From: Alnus glutinosa
Lineage: Eukaryota; Streptophyta; Magnoliopsida; Fagales; Betulaceae
Reading direction: 5' to 3'
DNA length: 64,000 bases
NCBI RefSeq assembly: GCF_958979055.1
Contig: NC_084889.1
Location: forward strand, 2,604,001-2,668,000
The notes below the pieces were generated by a model. The model was not told the DNA's origin. It did not search any database and saw only the letters and a list, made by a program, of their open reading frames with translations. Below are positions 34,429 to 45,880 of the stretch, in pieces. The position numbers and the translations under genes are program-made. Numbering within the stretch: position 1 is the stretch's first letter; each line of letters starts with the position of its first letter.

Positions 34429-35870
34429 TGCTGCAATGCAACAATATAATAAGATGCTAAGCTCCCTCACAAAAGCCCTTGGAAAAAGATTGACTCAAGA
34501 AAAAACTTCATTAGAAGCCCCTAAAAATTAAAGGCAACTAATAAGTCTCTAAATTGAAAAGCACAAAGTAGTGCTGGACATAATCCCAGAAAAGTGAAAC
34601 GTTATCTTTCTTCAGTAATAGCTATCCTTACCAGTTTTTTGATACTGGCTAAACATCATAGCCACCTAGCAAGAAAATCAAATACTAGGATTTTCTAATT
34701 ACAAGAAGGAATGTATCAGGAAGTCTGTTAAATTGAAATTTGTCTGTGGGGTAAAGGATATATTTGAAATATACGAGGTCAAAAAAAGAGTGTCCTCAGA
34801 AAGTTTTCAATTGGGTCTCTCTAGGGAGATTGATGTGCATCTCCTCTACCATAACCACCATGACCACAACTACTGCATTTGGAACCAACAGTACCATCTC
34901 CTCCACCTTCCCCATTGTTATTATCATCATCTCTATCTATGCCACTACCAGCACCATTACCACCGCTATTGCCACTTGCATAACCACCCAAACCACAACA
35001 GTAAATCACATATTTTTCTTATTTTTTAACATCCCATATGCAGCATAGTAATATCCAAAAACACTCAAACAAATTAGTGCTTAAAGGGTGTCATTATGGT
35101 TAAAACACAGCAGATTAAGTAACTATAATAAAATGGCATAAGATATATACCTCCACAGTTTGGATTCTATGGGCTTTCCAATCAACAATCCCTCCAAACT
35201 TGGAAACAGCTTCTTTGACCGATTCAAAAGGTGCTGTGGTATCAATATGGCCTCTGTTTAAATCAACCTGTTTAACATCAGAAGGATCACTAGATGCTGG
35301 TTTCTCAACAGCAATCTCAGTAACCTTTGCATGGGGCAGTGGAAGATCATCGGATGGCACTACACGATCCACATTTTTCAATTCCCTTATCTCAGGAGAG
35401 GAATGCTCATCAGATGGCACTGCACCATTTTCTGATTCATTTATCTCAGGAGAGGAAGCAGAAGGCTTAATCACATCATCCACATGAACATGAGCACTGT
35501 CAATAGAAGAACCATCTTGAGCTTGCTGTTCATGAGAAGAATCTACTACCCCCCCAGTCTTAGAATTTGCCAACTCTGTATCCTGTTGGGCTGTCTCTGT
35601 TTTATTGACTTTATCTGCTGAGGTTGAAGCTGAAGTGTCTGCCGGAAGAAGCTGATCTTGTCCCAGAGTTGGACCATCAGATGCATCATCTACAGTTTCT
35701 GACAACTGACTGTTGGGTTCCACTTTTCCATTAGTAACTGGATTTATTGTAGCTTCAATATGAGAATTACAATCACCCTGAGAGGATAAGGAGGAATCTG
35801 GAGGAGGCATCTCTTGAGCAATTTTCACATCCTGGGGAGGCTTTGCTTCTGCAATTCCTGCATCCTCCAT
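31936..35870 (-). CDS. WEB1: WEB1-like coiled-coil protein (chloroplast photorelocation)
   Basis: Coding exons 35870-35151 and 33819-31936 give about 867 residues. The first ~200 residues are acidic and disordered; then comes the family signature [22 protein letters not shown]. Exon 2 is a long coiled coil ([58 protein letters not shown]) with the usual basic end [19 protein letters not shown]. This is the WEMBL (DUF827) family. Family knowledge: WEB1 works with PMI2 in the cytoplasm to keep up chloroplast movement speed in blue light by regulating short actin filaments. Length fits AtWEB1 (about 807). The intron (35150-33820) holds a CT repeat. A close WEB-family paralogue rather than the true WEB1 orthologue cannot be excluded. 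Confidence 0.9.
34395..34426. repeat. (CT)n microsatellite in WEB1-like intron
   Basis: An unbroken run of about 16 CT units inside the single coding intron of the minus-strand gene. On the transcribed strand it reads GA. Confidence 0.9.
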
Positions 35871-37650
35871 ACCAATAATGTCGTAAGGAGTGCCTCAAGG
35901 GTATCTGAAATCCAAGTAAACAGAAATCAAATTAGCAAAAAATGAGCAGGGAAAAAATATCACGAGAAATGCATTGCTTCTTTCATGCAATTCTCCACAA
36001 CGTAGGTAATTGAAAATTTATGACCATAGCTTGAGTTAAAAGAATTTGTTAAGCTTAAACAACTCAGTGACTAAGATTACTAGAGGTCAGAACTCCTTAA
36101 ATAGCAAGTTGATGAATACAAATTTAAAATATATGGGCTGCTGCCAATTGATAGGGCATAAAGAATCCCTAAGCCCTTCCTTTGACACCACCGCTGTCAT
36201 GCCCCCAACTTCCCTTAAAGGAAACTAGGGTGTGAAACTTTTACTGGTACTTACAAGATTTTAACCTCAAGTTATGCAGCGGAAGGTGTAAAACTTTCAT
36301 CTAGTTTTGTTCCCCTGATTTTTCTCATAAGTAAATTCTTTTTATTATTATGATTATTATTATTATTATGATTCCTTACTGTCAACCTCAGTCTCATCGT
36401 ATCAAGCCTAGAAAGAATCACACAACATATATATAATCTGAACAGAAACCACTCCTGATTCAATCATGCCATAGGTTTCACAAGATTTTAGACATCAAAA
36501 TAAACCCTTCAAAGTTCAAAATACACAATGGGTCACTGGATCACATTTCCATGCTAGGGCCTATATACATTAACAGAATCTGCCCTAGGAAGACAACTAC
36601 CACCACCAATGTTCACATTGTTTTGTGCATGTACCGTCCATCCTCATACATCATTTGTTTTGAAAAGTATTCATCATCATATACCATTGCATTTCATTTT
36701 TCCATATAATTCCACCGTTGGGCTGATCAATTAGGAAACTGCAAATGATTGCAAGATCACAGATTGCTATTTCTACATCATAAATACTGAATAGGATGCA
36801 AAATCATAAACGCAAAATGGGATTAATAACATCTTCAGTTTCGCCAATACACAAAAGCTAAGAAAAGAAATTCATACCATTTGGCATACCAACAGAGCAA
36901 TTAAACTATTAAAATAACTAATATTTATTACTATGTTAAGTAACAACCTTATATTGTTACCATGCGATAATCCTCATAAATTACTAAGGAAAAAAATTAA
37001 AATTCTTACAATTATATAAATATACGTGTAAGTAAAGGTATTATTTCAACTCCAAGTTTCACTAGTAACATTTCTAGTTTAAAAAAAAAAAAAAAAATTA
37101 TGAAAATCTTAAAGCAGCTCTTCCAGCCTCAATTGTTCACTAAGCTTCCAAGTTTTACGAACTCTTGTTAATCAAAAGCGAGGGCATATGGAAAATAAGC
37201 TACAAAAGCATGCTTCGTACACGAATTACCAAAACACGAACTTACTCACGGAATTCTACAAATAATCATAACAGATAAAGCCAGAAATCTAATCCAGAAC
37301 TCAGATTCTAAGCTCCAATCAAGATTTAAGCATCAAAAGGAAGGCGAATGTACAGTTTACATGCTTAATTTGAAACAGAGGAAGAACAAGGAACGTACCA
37401 GAAACGAAACAGAGAAGTCAAACGGAGACGACAATCAAAGATTACTGAAATTTACCAAAAAAAAAAAATAATGTAAATAAAGATTAAAATTAGCAAGTGG
37501 AATGAAAATTAAGGTCGAAAATTTTGGAGCTAAAAATAGAGGGAGCAAATTACGGGGAGCATTCGAGTGCGTGGAGCCTACCTCTTCACACAGGCTAGAT
37601 CCATCTGTACAACTTGACTCTCTTCCTCTCCCTTCAAAATAAGCTCTTCT
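35871..37650 (-). promoter_or_regulatory. Probable 5'UTR exon, 1.7-kb leader intron and promoter of WEB1-like gene
   Basis: On the minus strand a good donor, GAAGAG/GTAGGC, lies at 37582/37581, and a good acceptor, TTTCAG/ATACCC, at 35906/35905, just before the start ATG at 35870. This predicts a non-coding first exon ending at 37582 and a leader intron of about 1676 bases. An upstream ATG at 37604 would open a ten-codon frame (MDLACVKRYP) that crosses this junction and stops before the main start. No other gene is visible in the stretch; it has an A run at 37081-37097. Long leader introns are common in plant genes and can raise expression. This model comes from splice signals only. Confidence 0.5.
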
Positions 37651-39580
37651 ATTTCTTTATTTCTTTTTTTTTTTTCTTTTTTTTACCGATTTCGTATGTA
37701 CACGTCACTGTTCTTTTTCAGTTTTCACCGAGGAAGAAAAAGCACAGCTTTTGGTTTTCATTCATGAAAGCGATTATTTTTTAAAGAGAATCTTTGGCGC
37801 AGAAAAAGTCGTTTTGGGCTTTGACTAAATCTAGCCATTCATCTCCTCACTCCAGTTTCAGTTAAGATATATGTCTTTTATTGTGGACACATGTCCCAAT
37901 CGCAATGAATCCAATGCTCAGCTCAACGGGCTCAACCCAAAAATAAAATTAAGAAGTAATCATTTCATAATACATAATGTTGAGGAGATTAATTAATATC
38001 TTAGGTTCTTTTCAATGAGATTAATATCTCCATTTAAAGTTTTGAATTAATAAATTTGAACTTAATTGTGTTATATCACTACATATATTTATTATATCTT
38101 TTTTAAAACAATTACTAAAATATGAATAAAAAGTCACCGCCCCATTATGAATGACGCGGTGCTTGGATGGAAGGGCGCTCTCCCTGTTTTAAAGGACTAT
38201 TATACCCATCCTATTAAGTTTTAATTACGCAAGGTTTGGTGCGCATGTACTAACTAACATTGGCCAATTTTGTCAAAAAGAAAACGTTGCGGCACGGAAT
38301 TTATAGCCACCTGGAAATTTCAACGAGCACAAACGGTCAAAAAGAAAAAGAGGACATATGACGCGTCAAATGACCAAAATACCCCTTCCTCCACGGACGC
38401 GTTGGACAAACTGTGGCCGTTAGATCACTTGTGGCAGTTGGATCAGACTTTGGGATCCCAAGGTCTTTGAAAATCGACCGGTAGATTTCGAAAATTAGAA
38501 GAATCTATTTTGAAGAAGGTAGGGCTTGGGATTTGTGGAGCAAACCAATGCTGACGTGTGCGCTTTGGATAAGTTTGTCTCTTTGTGGTAAGAATTTTGG
38601 GTTCCTTTCATGACACTCAATAGATTGTATTTTTTTTTTTAGTTGAAATTTTGTTAACATGTTATAATGGAAGATAAACGTGAAAGTATTTCTAAATGTT
38701 TTATAAATATTTTGTACTTTTAATGTATTTATTTTGTTATTAAAAAGCATAAAACTTCCTAAAAAAAATCAAATGCTATCATTTTCGGTTTTTGTTTCTC
38801 TCCGATAACTTTTATTGTATTTGAAATTCGAAGTTGTTTGAATTTTATAAAACTTTTAGTTAGTTTTAACCGCCCGTTGCTCGCCTCTAATCAGAGACTT
38901 ATAATTTTTTTACAAACTAACGTATTAATCCACATAACACTTAAGCCTCGTTTGGTTCGTGAAATGAATATTCCATTAGAAAAATTATTAATTATTATTG
39001 GGAATGAGAAAGAGTGAAATGAAATAAATATTCTAATTCCTTAGTTTGGTGACAACACATATACCACAATTGAAATTGACCCAAAATTACTAAAAAAAAA
39101 ACCCACATAATTTCTCATTTTTCAAAAAAACTCAAATCTTTAAAATAATAATAATAATAATAATAAATATTGGACCTAAGATTTGTGGGTGGTCACCCAC
39201 AAATCTGATCTAAATTATTTGTTTTTTTTTTTTTTTTTTTTTTTTAAGTTTAGTTTGAAAAAATTAAAGAAAAATAATTTTTTTTTTCCTGGAAAACGTT
39301 GTATATTCCCTCAGGAATAGTTATTCCTCTAAAAAATGAGAGGAATAGCTATTCCTCTTCGTGATGGCTTTATGCGGCGGCCGACGGTGCCTTGGTGGCT
39401 GAACTGAGAGCGAGAGCGAGAGAGCAAGAGAGAGAGAGAGAAAACGTACAGCCATGGATGCAGAGAGAACACAGAGGGAGAGAGAAGGCGGAGGGAGAGA
39501 GAAACTTTTTTTCAAATTTCACATTTAATGCGAATGAAGTACTCTGAATTCACATTTAATGCGATATGAAATGAAGCGAA
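37651..39580. other. Promoter-side intergenic region with unclassified repeats
   Basis: No gene seen. The first few hundred bases upstream of the WEB1-like leader should contain its promoter. From about 38943 the text (CCTCGTTTGGTTCGTGAAATGA, later GGAATAGTTATTCC and GAGGAATAGCTATTCCTC) has the look of a MITE with small palindromes, but I cannot fix its ends. GA-rich purine runs occupy about 39404-39500. Confidence 0.4.
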
Positions 39581-39905
39581 TTTCAGACGGTTTGGTTTTC
39601 CAAACCGTCTGTAAACATATTTTTACAGGCAGTTTTGGTAAAAACTGTCCATAAAATTTCAGACGGTTTCGAAAAAAAAACTGTCTATAAATTTATAGAC
39701 GGTTTTATAAAAACCATATAGAAATGAAAATTTCCAGACGGTTTAGTTCAAACCGTCTGAAATTTTATGGACGGTTTGATTAAACCGTCCATAATAAATT
39801 TTTTACAGACGGTTTCAAAAAAAAAGTCCGCAAATTTTATTTTTTAGACGGTTTTAGAAACCGACTAGGAAAAAACAGTCCATAAATGCCCTTTTTTTTG
39901 TAGTG
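39581..39905. mobile_element. CACTA (En/Spm) transposon end with subterminal repeats
   Basis: The right border reads TTTTTTTTGTAGTG, the complement of CACTACAAAAAAAA, the hallmark of CACTA ends. The preceding 320 bases hold about ten copies of AGACGGTTT or GGACGGTTT in both orientations, many forming short palindromes (CAGACGGTTTGG..CCAAACCGTCTG), as in CACTA subterminal regions. No matching left end and no transposase are found nearby, so this is a truncated or deleted copy. Confidence 0.7.
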
Positions 39906-40573
39906 CGTCAATCACTAAAATGCAGATTTTCATGTAATACTCTTAATTCTATATGTGATATGAGAAAATACTAGTCCGTTAATGTAATATATATGAGAAG
40001 GATAAAATGACTTACACATCTCAAATATGTGTATACATACACGTAAAATTAAGTATAGAAATGTATATACACGTACATGTCGTCACGTGTGAGGTGAAAG
40101 ATTTCTAAAATAGATGCCTTATAAGAAAAGTCAAACTCTAAGAAATATTTTATCAGAAAATACAAACTCGTTAGTGCTAATATGAGAAGCATAGAATGGC
40201 TAAGTACCCCTCTTATTAAGTCATTTAATTTCCTGCTCTAAATGGCTAAATGCCTCATTTTCTATATAACTTGGAAAATTATATTTCTGTTAACTAATAT
40301 TTGTTGTCTCTGCCAAATATTAAAAAAAATGAGAAATTTTAAATTGTTAAAGTAAAATCCCACATTAGCTAATACATTCCGAATGTATACTTATACTGTT
40401 ACGTCAATTTATAAGAATTATGCGATAAAAACGGTGGTACCGAACATTCCTCAAATTTTTTGTTTGGTTGTCAAATTCTAGCAATTAGCAAACTTATAAT
40501 AGCGACAAGACGTATATGCATTTGCTTAGACGTTGCTTGATAGGATCGAAGATGTTAAAAAAGCTAAATCATT
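39906..40573. other. Intergenic, nothing recognised
   Basis: AT-rich single-copy-looking DNA with no gene, no structured repeat and no clear regulatory signal. Confidence 0.4.
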
Positions 40574-40932
40574 TTAATTAAGACAATACTTGCATGCAAA
40601 ACAATTCATAACAAAATTTACAACGTTGAGTTCACTTAAAAAGGAGATTACCGGTTCATGGAAGTCTATAGGCCGTTTGATGCCCATGTCAATCGGCCGA
40701 TTTGGATAATATGGCTTGGCATCAACTATCAATGGAGGTGTATATAGTATATGGAGTTGGGCTGGCACCCAGCCGGGAAAGTTAGAAGCCGAAACCAATG
40801 AGGGATGATTGTCGATCTCCCAAGAACAAGGCATCATCTCCTATGTTTTTCACCTTCACCCGCTCCACCACCCTTCCATTCTCATCATCTAGCACAAAGC
40901 TTGTACACCTTGCGCGAAACAACCAGTCATAC

Positions 40933-41489
40933 TGTTGTGAGTATGCTTGTAAAGTGTTTAACATTGGTAAGATATAAGCAGAGTGAGGGGTTTGTATAGT
41001 ATTAATGTTGGGCCCAAACCATGAGCTTAAGCTTTTGGGTTGTGTGATGTTTCAATAATGCTATGCAATGGGCTCACTAAGAAGGACTTCCCCAAGGTAT
41101 CTCTCCAACAACTGGTATCAGAGCCAAGGTTATTTATAGGAAGGAGTGTTCCGGATACGTATGTCACTGTGTTCGGATGCTTCCTCTAGGCCGTCCGGAC
41201 AATCACCTGCGACACTACTCCCAGACGCGTGACACTCGTGGAAATTGAAAAAGACTCACAAGCAAGGGGGAGTTGCATCAATGTGGAAGAGATTCACAAG
41301 TAAGGGGGAGATTGGTGTGAGTACATTTGTGAAGTGTCATACATTGCTAAGATATAACAAGAGTGAGAGATTTATATAGTATTGTTGGGCCCAAACCCAT
41401 GAGCTTAAGCTTTTGGGTTGTGTGTTGTTTCAACAATGCTATGTGATGGTTTCACTAAGAAAGACTTCCCAAAGGTGTCTCCCCAACAC
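40933..41489 (+). mobile_element. TRIM (miniature terminal-repeat retrotransposon), structurally complete
   Basis: A 557-bp non-coding element. LTRs are at 40933-41110 (178 bp) and 41313-41489 (177 bp), beginning TGTTGTGAGTATGC and TGGTGTGAGTACAT and ending CCAACA. The primer-binding site TGGTATCAGAGCC (initiator-Met tRNA) is at 41113, and a purine tract AAGTAAGGGGGAGA lies just before the second LTR. The target duplication CATAC is at 40928-40932 and 41490-41494. The LTRs show several differences and are therefore moderately old. It lies inside the DUF295 pseudogene. Such elements carry no genes and depend on other retroelements. Confidence 0.92.
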
Positions 41490-41953
41490 ATACCCTGACT
41501 CCCAAGCCACCATGAATTGAAGAACCTCTGCCTAGCAGCAACAAATCTCCGCTAGATTTTTCGGTCTGTGATGTTGTATAAACTCCGCGCCTTCTTGATA
41601 TTGTCTTTGCTAGGAATTAGCAACATAAGAGTTTGAGTGACTTGGGTTTTCAGGCGTCGTTGCTCTTTCATTGCTATCCCTGACCCATGAATTGCATACG
41701 ACACCGAACTAGACCCTGTTAAAGGGTGATCGATGCCACCTTGTCCAGAATCAAATGGTAGGGATTAATGACACTCAAACCGACCCATCTAAGAAGCCCC
41801 GGGTCTTAGGGCCAACATCGGCCCAATTGAAGAGTCCCAGGCCTCGAGGATAGAACCGGCCCATAAAGAATTTTGAGTTCCAAGCCAAGACAGCAAGACC
41901 TCCAGGTGGGCCTACCCAGGGGATATGATTCCCAGCCCAAGTTGGATTCCGTG

Positions 41954-42142
41954 CAGGGGTAGAGCCAGCTTTTAGGCTTTGAGGGGCCAAATTGAAAAAA
42001 AATAATTTGGGGGGGCCAAAATTAAAAAAATTTTAAAAAATAGGGGTAAAAATTATTATTAATTTTTTTTTTAGATTTTTGGGGAAACCTTTGGCTTGGG
42101 GGGGCTTGGGCCCCCCCAAGCCAAAGTGTGGCTCTGCCCCTG
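41954..42142. mobile_element. hAT-type MITE, family A, copy 1
   Basis: A 189-bp insert with ends CAGGGGTAGAGCCA and its complement TGGCTCTGCCCCTG, flanked by ATTCCGTG at 41946-41953 and 42143-42150, an 8-bp duplication. The middle carries GGGGCCAAA words and a GGCTTGGG/CCCAAGCC palindrome. It shares ends and general make-up with the element at 43420-43626. Confidence 0.9.
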
Positions 42143-42489
42143 ATTCCGTGTATCCCACTCCCAGGTCAAGTTGAAATAGAAGACTTAATTCGAGTCAGAC
42201 TGCACCTCGCAATATAAGGTATGAACCTTCGACTGAATTATTATGCTTTAGTAATATTTTTTGCTTAAAAACTTATTTAGGCATTGGAGTAGGATTTTCC
42301 ACTGGTACTCCGGTGAGTTCTCTTTAATTTTAGTTATTTTGCAATGATCATAGGAACATGAAGAACATAAGAAAAAGAAAAAAGAAAAAAAAAAGAAAGA
42401 AAGAAAGTATTTTTTATATTGTACCAAAAACTGTTCTAAACACAAATCAAGGAGGTCCTTTGGAAGCCCTGCCCAATTTGCACCAATTT

Positions 42490-42655
42490 TAACGGCTGCT
42501 GGTTGCATGGGGACACTTATAGAAGGAACGTCAATCAAGGAAAAGCTCCATGGTGACCAGCCCAAGAGGAGAGATAATGTAGGCTTGGGGTTGCATGGGG
42601 ACACTAAGGAACGTCAATCAAGGAAAAGCTCCATGGTAACCAGCCCAAAAGGAGA
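42490..42655. repeat. Tandem duplication of an ~85-base segment
   Basis: The phrase GTTGCATGGGGACACT, then GGAACGTCAATCAAGGAAAA, then AGCTCCATGGT.ACCAGCCCA occurs twice, at about 42502-42575 and 42591-42655. It covers the beginning of the F-box remnant. Confidence 0.8.
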
Positions 42656-42804
42656 GTAGCTGAACGTACAAGAGCCCCTTCTCACTTTAATGTTTATTAT
42701 GAATTCCACTTTACTCTTGTTTTTTTCAACACTTAAAATAAAAAGGAAAAAAAAAAAAACTTTGAATATAATGTTTCAATGTATGCTTTGGGCATAAGAT
42801 GACT

Positions 42805-42806
<2 letters not shown>

Positions 42807-42857
<51 letters not shown>
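42807..42857. repeat. (TA)n microsatellite
   Basis: An uninterrupted TA run of about 51 bases. Similar long TA runs lie at 52398-52453 (GUX intron 3) and 62972-63013. Confidence 0.95.
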
Positions 42858-42860
<3 letters not shown>

Positions 42861-43419
42861 GACATACGAAAGGTTTTCTGAGGATACTTTTTGTCTTTGA
42901 GAGGAGAAATCTAGAGTGTCATCATTGTTGCAAGTGTTTATTTGGTTTAGCAATTTTTAAACATGTTATTTGGAAGAAAAAAAAAGTAGCAATTTTAATA
43001 TGCAGTTAATAAAAATGTGAATTTTTAAAAATGCAGTTAAATATTTTGTTAAATTGCAGTTCAACATTTGAAATTATAGTTTGACATTTAAAACCGTGTA
43101 TTTTTAAAAACGGATCTCCTTACATGCGGCTTGAAAACGTAACTTTATTTTATTTTTAATGTTTTAAACATTGCCATTTTATTTTTTCAAACGGGACACT
43201 TTCCATAATTTAGTTTTAAAAACATTGTTTGGCCTGCAAAATCATTGGGCTAAACGCAGTACTTTTAAGTAGTAAATAGAGTGTTTTTTTTTTTGGCTCA
43301 ATATTTGGATTTAATCCCACAGAACCAAGTTCTATGGGACATATAAGTATGTTGCCACCACCATCCTACCCTTTTTTATTTTTCTCAAAAAGAAAAGGGA
43401 AAAATAAGAAGCCTATATA

Positions 43420-43626
43420 CAGGGGCGGAGCCACCTTGGGGCTTGGGGGGGCCTGGCCCTCCTGACCACCCCATGTCCCAAGGTTTTTCCCAAAAAATTA
43501 AAAAAAAAATTAAAAAAATTAAAATTTTACTCCAAATTTTATTATTTTTTCTAATTTTGGCCCCTCAATTTTTTTTTTTTTCAATTTGACCTCCCAACTT
43601 AATTGGGGAGGCTGGCTCCGCCCCTG
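43420..43626. mobile_element. hAT-type MITE, family A, copy 2
   Basis: A 207-bp insert with ends CAGGGGCGGAGCCA and TGGCTCCGCCCCTG, flanked by CCTATATA at 43412-43419 and 43627-43634. Inside are GGCTTGGGGGGGCC and GGCCCCTCAATTTTTT, matching the copy at 41954-42142 in layout. No coding capacity. Confidence 0.9.
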
Positions 43627-43892
43627 CCTATATATATATATATATAGCACCAAAAATGATTTGCCCTTAGAAACCTACTTCCAACACTTAGAAATATCAA
43701 CTGAAGAATTATACCGTGAAATCCTATCAACTGAGGCGGCTATGCTTTTGTTTAATTTTTATCTTATTATATATCCTCTTCACCTAGAAAATATTACTAC
43801 CCAATGCCTAACTTTTTCTTTTTTCTCTGAATATATATTTTCTGCAACCATAGGGCAGCTGCATGTACTTTAATTATTTGGATATTTTATAA

Positions 43893-44906
43893 GAGCATTC
43901 ATAGCAGCTTCTTTATAAAGGATTTGTTTCTTAAATTTTAAGATTTTTTTTTTTTAAAAGTTACAAAAAGTCACCCACAACAGTTTTTTTATAATTTTAT
44001 GTTCCTTGAAAAGCACCTTAGTATTCCTAACTTTTATTATAATCATTAAAAAAAAAAAAAAAAAAAGATTCTCTCTCCACTCACACTTCTCTATGCCTGC
44101 AGCAACCTTGTCTTGCTTCTTCTTCGTTCAACCTTGCTTCTTCTTTGTTCTACCTGCACCGTTGCACTTCTTCTTCCCCTACCCTTCTTCTTCTTCTTCT
44201 TTGTTCAAGCCACTGGCGGAGTTTTACGCCCACCTCCAAGAAATTGTGAAGCGTCTCTTTCATTCTTAATTCACCAACAATTTTGTGTGATTCGCTTTGA
44301 ATTTGTACGCCCACTTCCAAGAACCCATTCGCCGGTGACTGTTATTCAAAAGTCACGCTTCCCAGTGTCTCTCTGTCCCCAGTTTCAGTCAGATTTTGAT
44401 TGATTCTTGATCAGTCCTTTTAGCTCTACAATTCTCTCTCTCTCTCTCTCTAAAAATGGCCATCACATTCATCAAAGACAGAAAATTCCCATTCATCGTA
44501 AGCCTCGCAGTCCTACTAATCTGCTTCACAATCCTCCTCTTCACCAACACCACCCGCTATCCTCTCTTCCTCCTCCGACACCCCCACCAATCCCTCAAAC
44601 CTTAACAGGTGATATAGAATATATTCTGGGGAAAGGAGGGCGAGAGAGGGAAGATGGAGATGCAGGGCTGCAACTCCTATGTGGCTCAGACGGGAGGAGG
44701 GAGAGAGAGAACTGATAAAATAATAAAAGAATAAAAAATTATTGAGAAAAAGTAAAAGAAATTATATTTAATTGATATAAGGAAAGGTAAAGGGAAGTTG
44801 CTATAGGGTATTTTACTGTTTTTTTTATAGGGAAATAAAAAATAGTTTTGTCTCTTATATTTAAAAAAAATGGATAAAAAAGAAAGAAAAGCTGTTAAGA
44901 ATGGTC
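43893..44906. mobile_element. Harbinger-like element carrying a gene-like fragment
   Basis: The ends GAGCATTCATAGCAGCTT and (complement of the right end) GACCATTCTTAACAGCTT are similar inverted repeats, flanked by TAA at 43890-43892 and 44907-44909, the 3-bp target typical of PIF/Harbinger. The interior from about 44065 to 44620 is GC-richer and looks like a plant leader plus the start of a coding exon; the outer parts are AT-rich. No transposase is present. Capture of a host gene piece (a Pack-type element) is the simplest reading, but the short target site makes the border call moderate. Confidence 0.5.
44456..44605 (+). pseudogene. Captured N-terminal gene fragment with membrane anchor
   Basis: After a CT-rich leader (44431-44450) an ATG opens 49 codons, MAITFIKDRKFPFIVSLAVL and onward, then TAA. 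It has a short basic start and one hydrophobic segment of about 20 residues (about 12-31), like the signal anchor of a Golgi type II enzyme such as a glycosyltransferase or TBL acetyltransferase. No catalytic domain follows. I cannot name the parent gene. The location inside the Harbinger-like element suggests it is a captured first exon rather than a working small gene. Confidence 0.4.
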
Positions 44907-44909
44907 TAA

Positions 44910-45267
44910 GAGCTTGAACTGTCATGTATATATATATATAATGCTCATTAATTTTCTGAGGATAGAAGTATCAACAATTTTGTAGTCCGAATAAAATATG
45001 AAATAGTCCCTATAAGCCTATAAAGACTATTTATTCCGGTAGATTTCAGTCAATCCACTCCTGTTTAGATAGACAGATTTTATAAAGGCTCTATAATATT
45101 TTTGAGTTTGAATTACTAACAATTCCATCAACAAATTACTAAAAATCTGAGTTCTTTTCCTCACACAGCCCCATCAAAGACAAAATGCCTAGGGTTGAGC
45201 TACTGTGAGCAACCGCAGAAATGTGATACGGAATGTGGTTTATCTGTCTCTATCAATAATGTGTCTA

Positions 45268-45298
<31 letters not shown>

Positions 45299-45880
45299 GT
45301 GTACGTGCATGCTGACCAATACTTTTGTGAGAGAAATATCATTTGTTTCAGTCGCACATTTTTTTCTTTAACAACCTTCTACCGACTCCGATGCAGGAGC
45401 TAGATATAATTGTTTTATTTGGCTAACCATTTAGATTTCTAAACTTAATATATGGTGGTTGAACTATATATTAATCATAGAATTGACTAGCAATATCTGT
45501 GGTATCCTTTCCTTTTGGGCCGTGGAATTAGCTAGCTAGATTAATTAGATATATTTGTAATTAATTAGGATTTTAATTTAGTGGGTGTACCTAAAATAGC
45601 TAGGTTTGCTCATCAACCAAATCCTTTCATAATCAGTTGCCAATTCTTCCACCATCAATATCCCTAATCCTTTCATAATCACTGTACTTAACGGGAGCAA
45701 TTCGTTGCATAAATGAACAACTACCACAAGTCCGTCGGTCGTTGTGTGGGTGGACTCGATTTTATCCGGTACGATTTTACGGATATATAGTATTTATGGC
45801 TCTACCTTTTTCTTAGCAACTGTCTTACTCAAACATTTTTCACAAAATAATTAACTTTATATATATATATATATATATAT
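44910..45880. other. Intergenic, insertion target of copia element
   Basis: No gene recognised. There are TA-rich runs at 45272-45298 and at 45858-45880; the latter is where the Ty1/copia element is inserted. Confidence 0.4.

Larger units (their letters stand above)
40574..42610 (-). pseudogene. DUF295 F-box gene, broken and invaded by a TRIM and a MITE
   Basis: Pieces of one F-box/DUF295 protein appear in order on the minus strand. At about 42530-42410 is an F-box start (GANWAGLPKDLLDLCLEQ); near 41720-41700 is FGVVCNSW; at 41670-41560 are QTLMLLIPSKDN and LYNITDRKI; at 40925-40790 are FVLDDENGRVVERVKV and NIGDDALFLGD; and after a frame change SLVSASNFPGW. An in-frame stop follows DRKI. The TRIM at 40933-41489 and the hAT MITE at 41954-42142 interrupt it, and much of the segment between the F-box and FGVVCNSW is unrelated DNA. 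A segment of the F-box part is tandemly duplicated (42490-42655). Family knowledge: DUF295 proteins are large, fast-changing plant F-box families, so dead copies are common. Confidence 0.7.

Noticed and set aside
34733-35048. Open frame rich in His or Thr in the WEB1-like intron
   Set aside because: Low-complexity CACCAC/CATCAT sequence in an intron; no splice support and no family.
38270-38470. 66-codon basic frame MSKRKRCGTE
   Set aside because: Short, no family resemblance, no splice continuation, in repeat-rich DNA.
42807-42857. TA arrays as possible CRISPR-like or origin structures
   Set aside because: Plain dinucleotide microsatellites without spacers.
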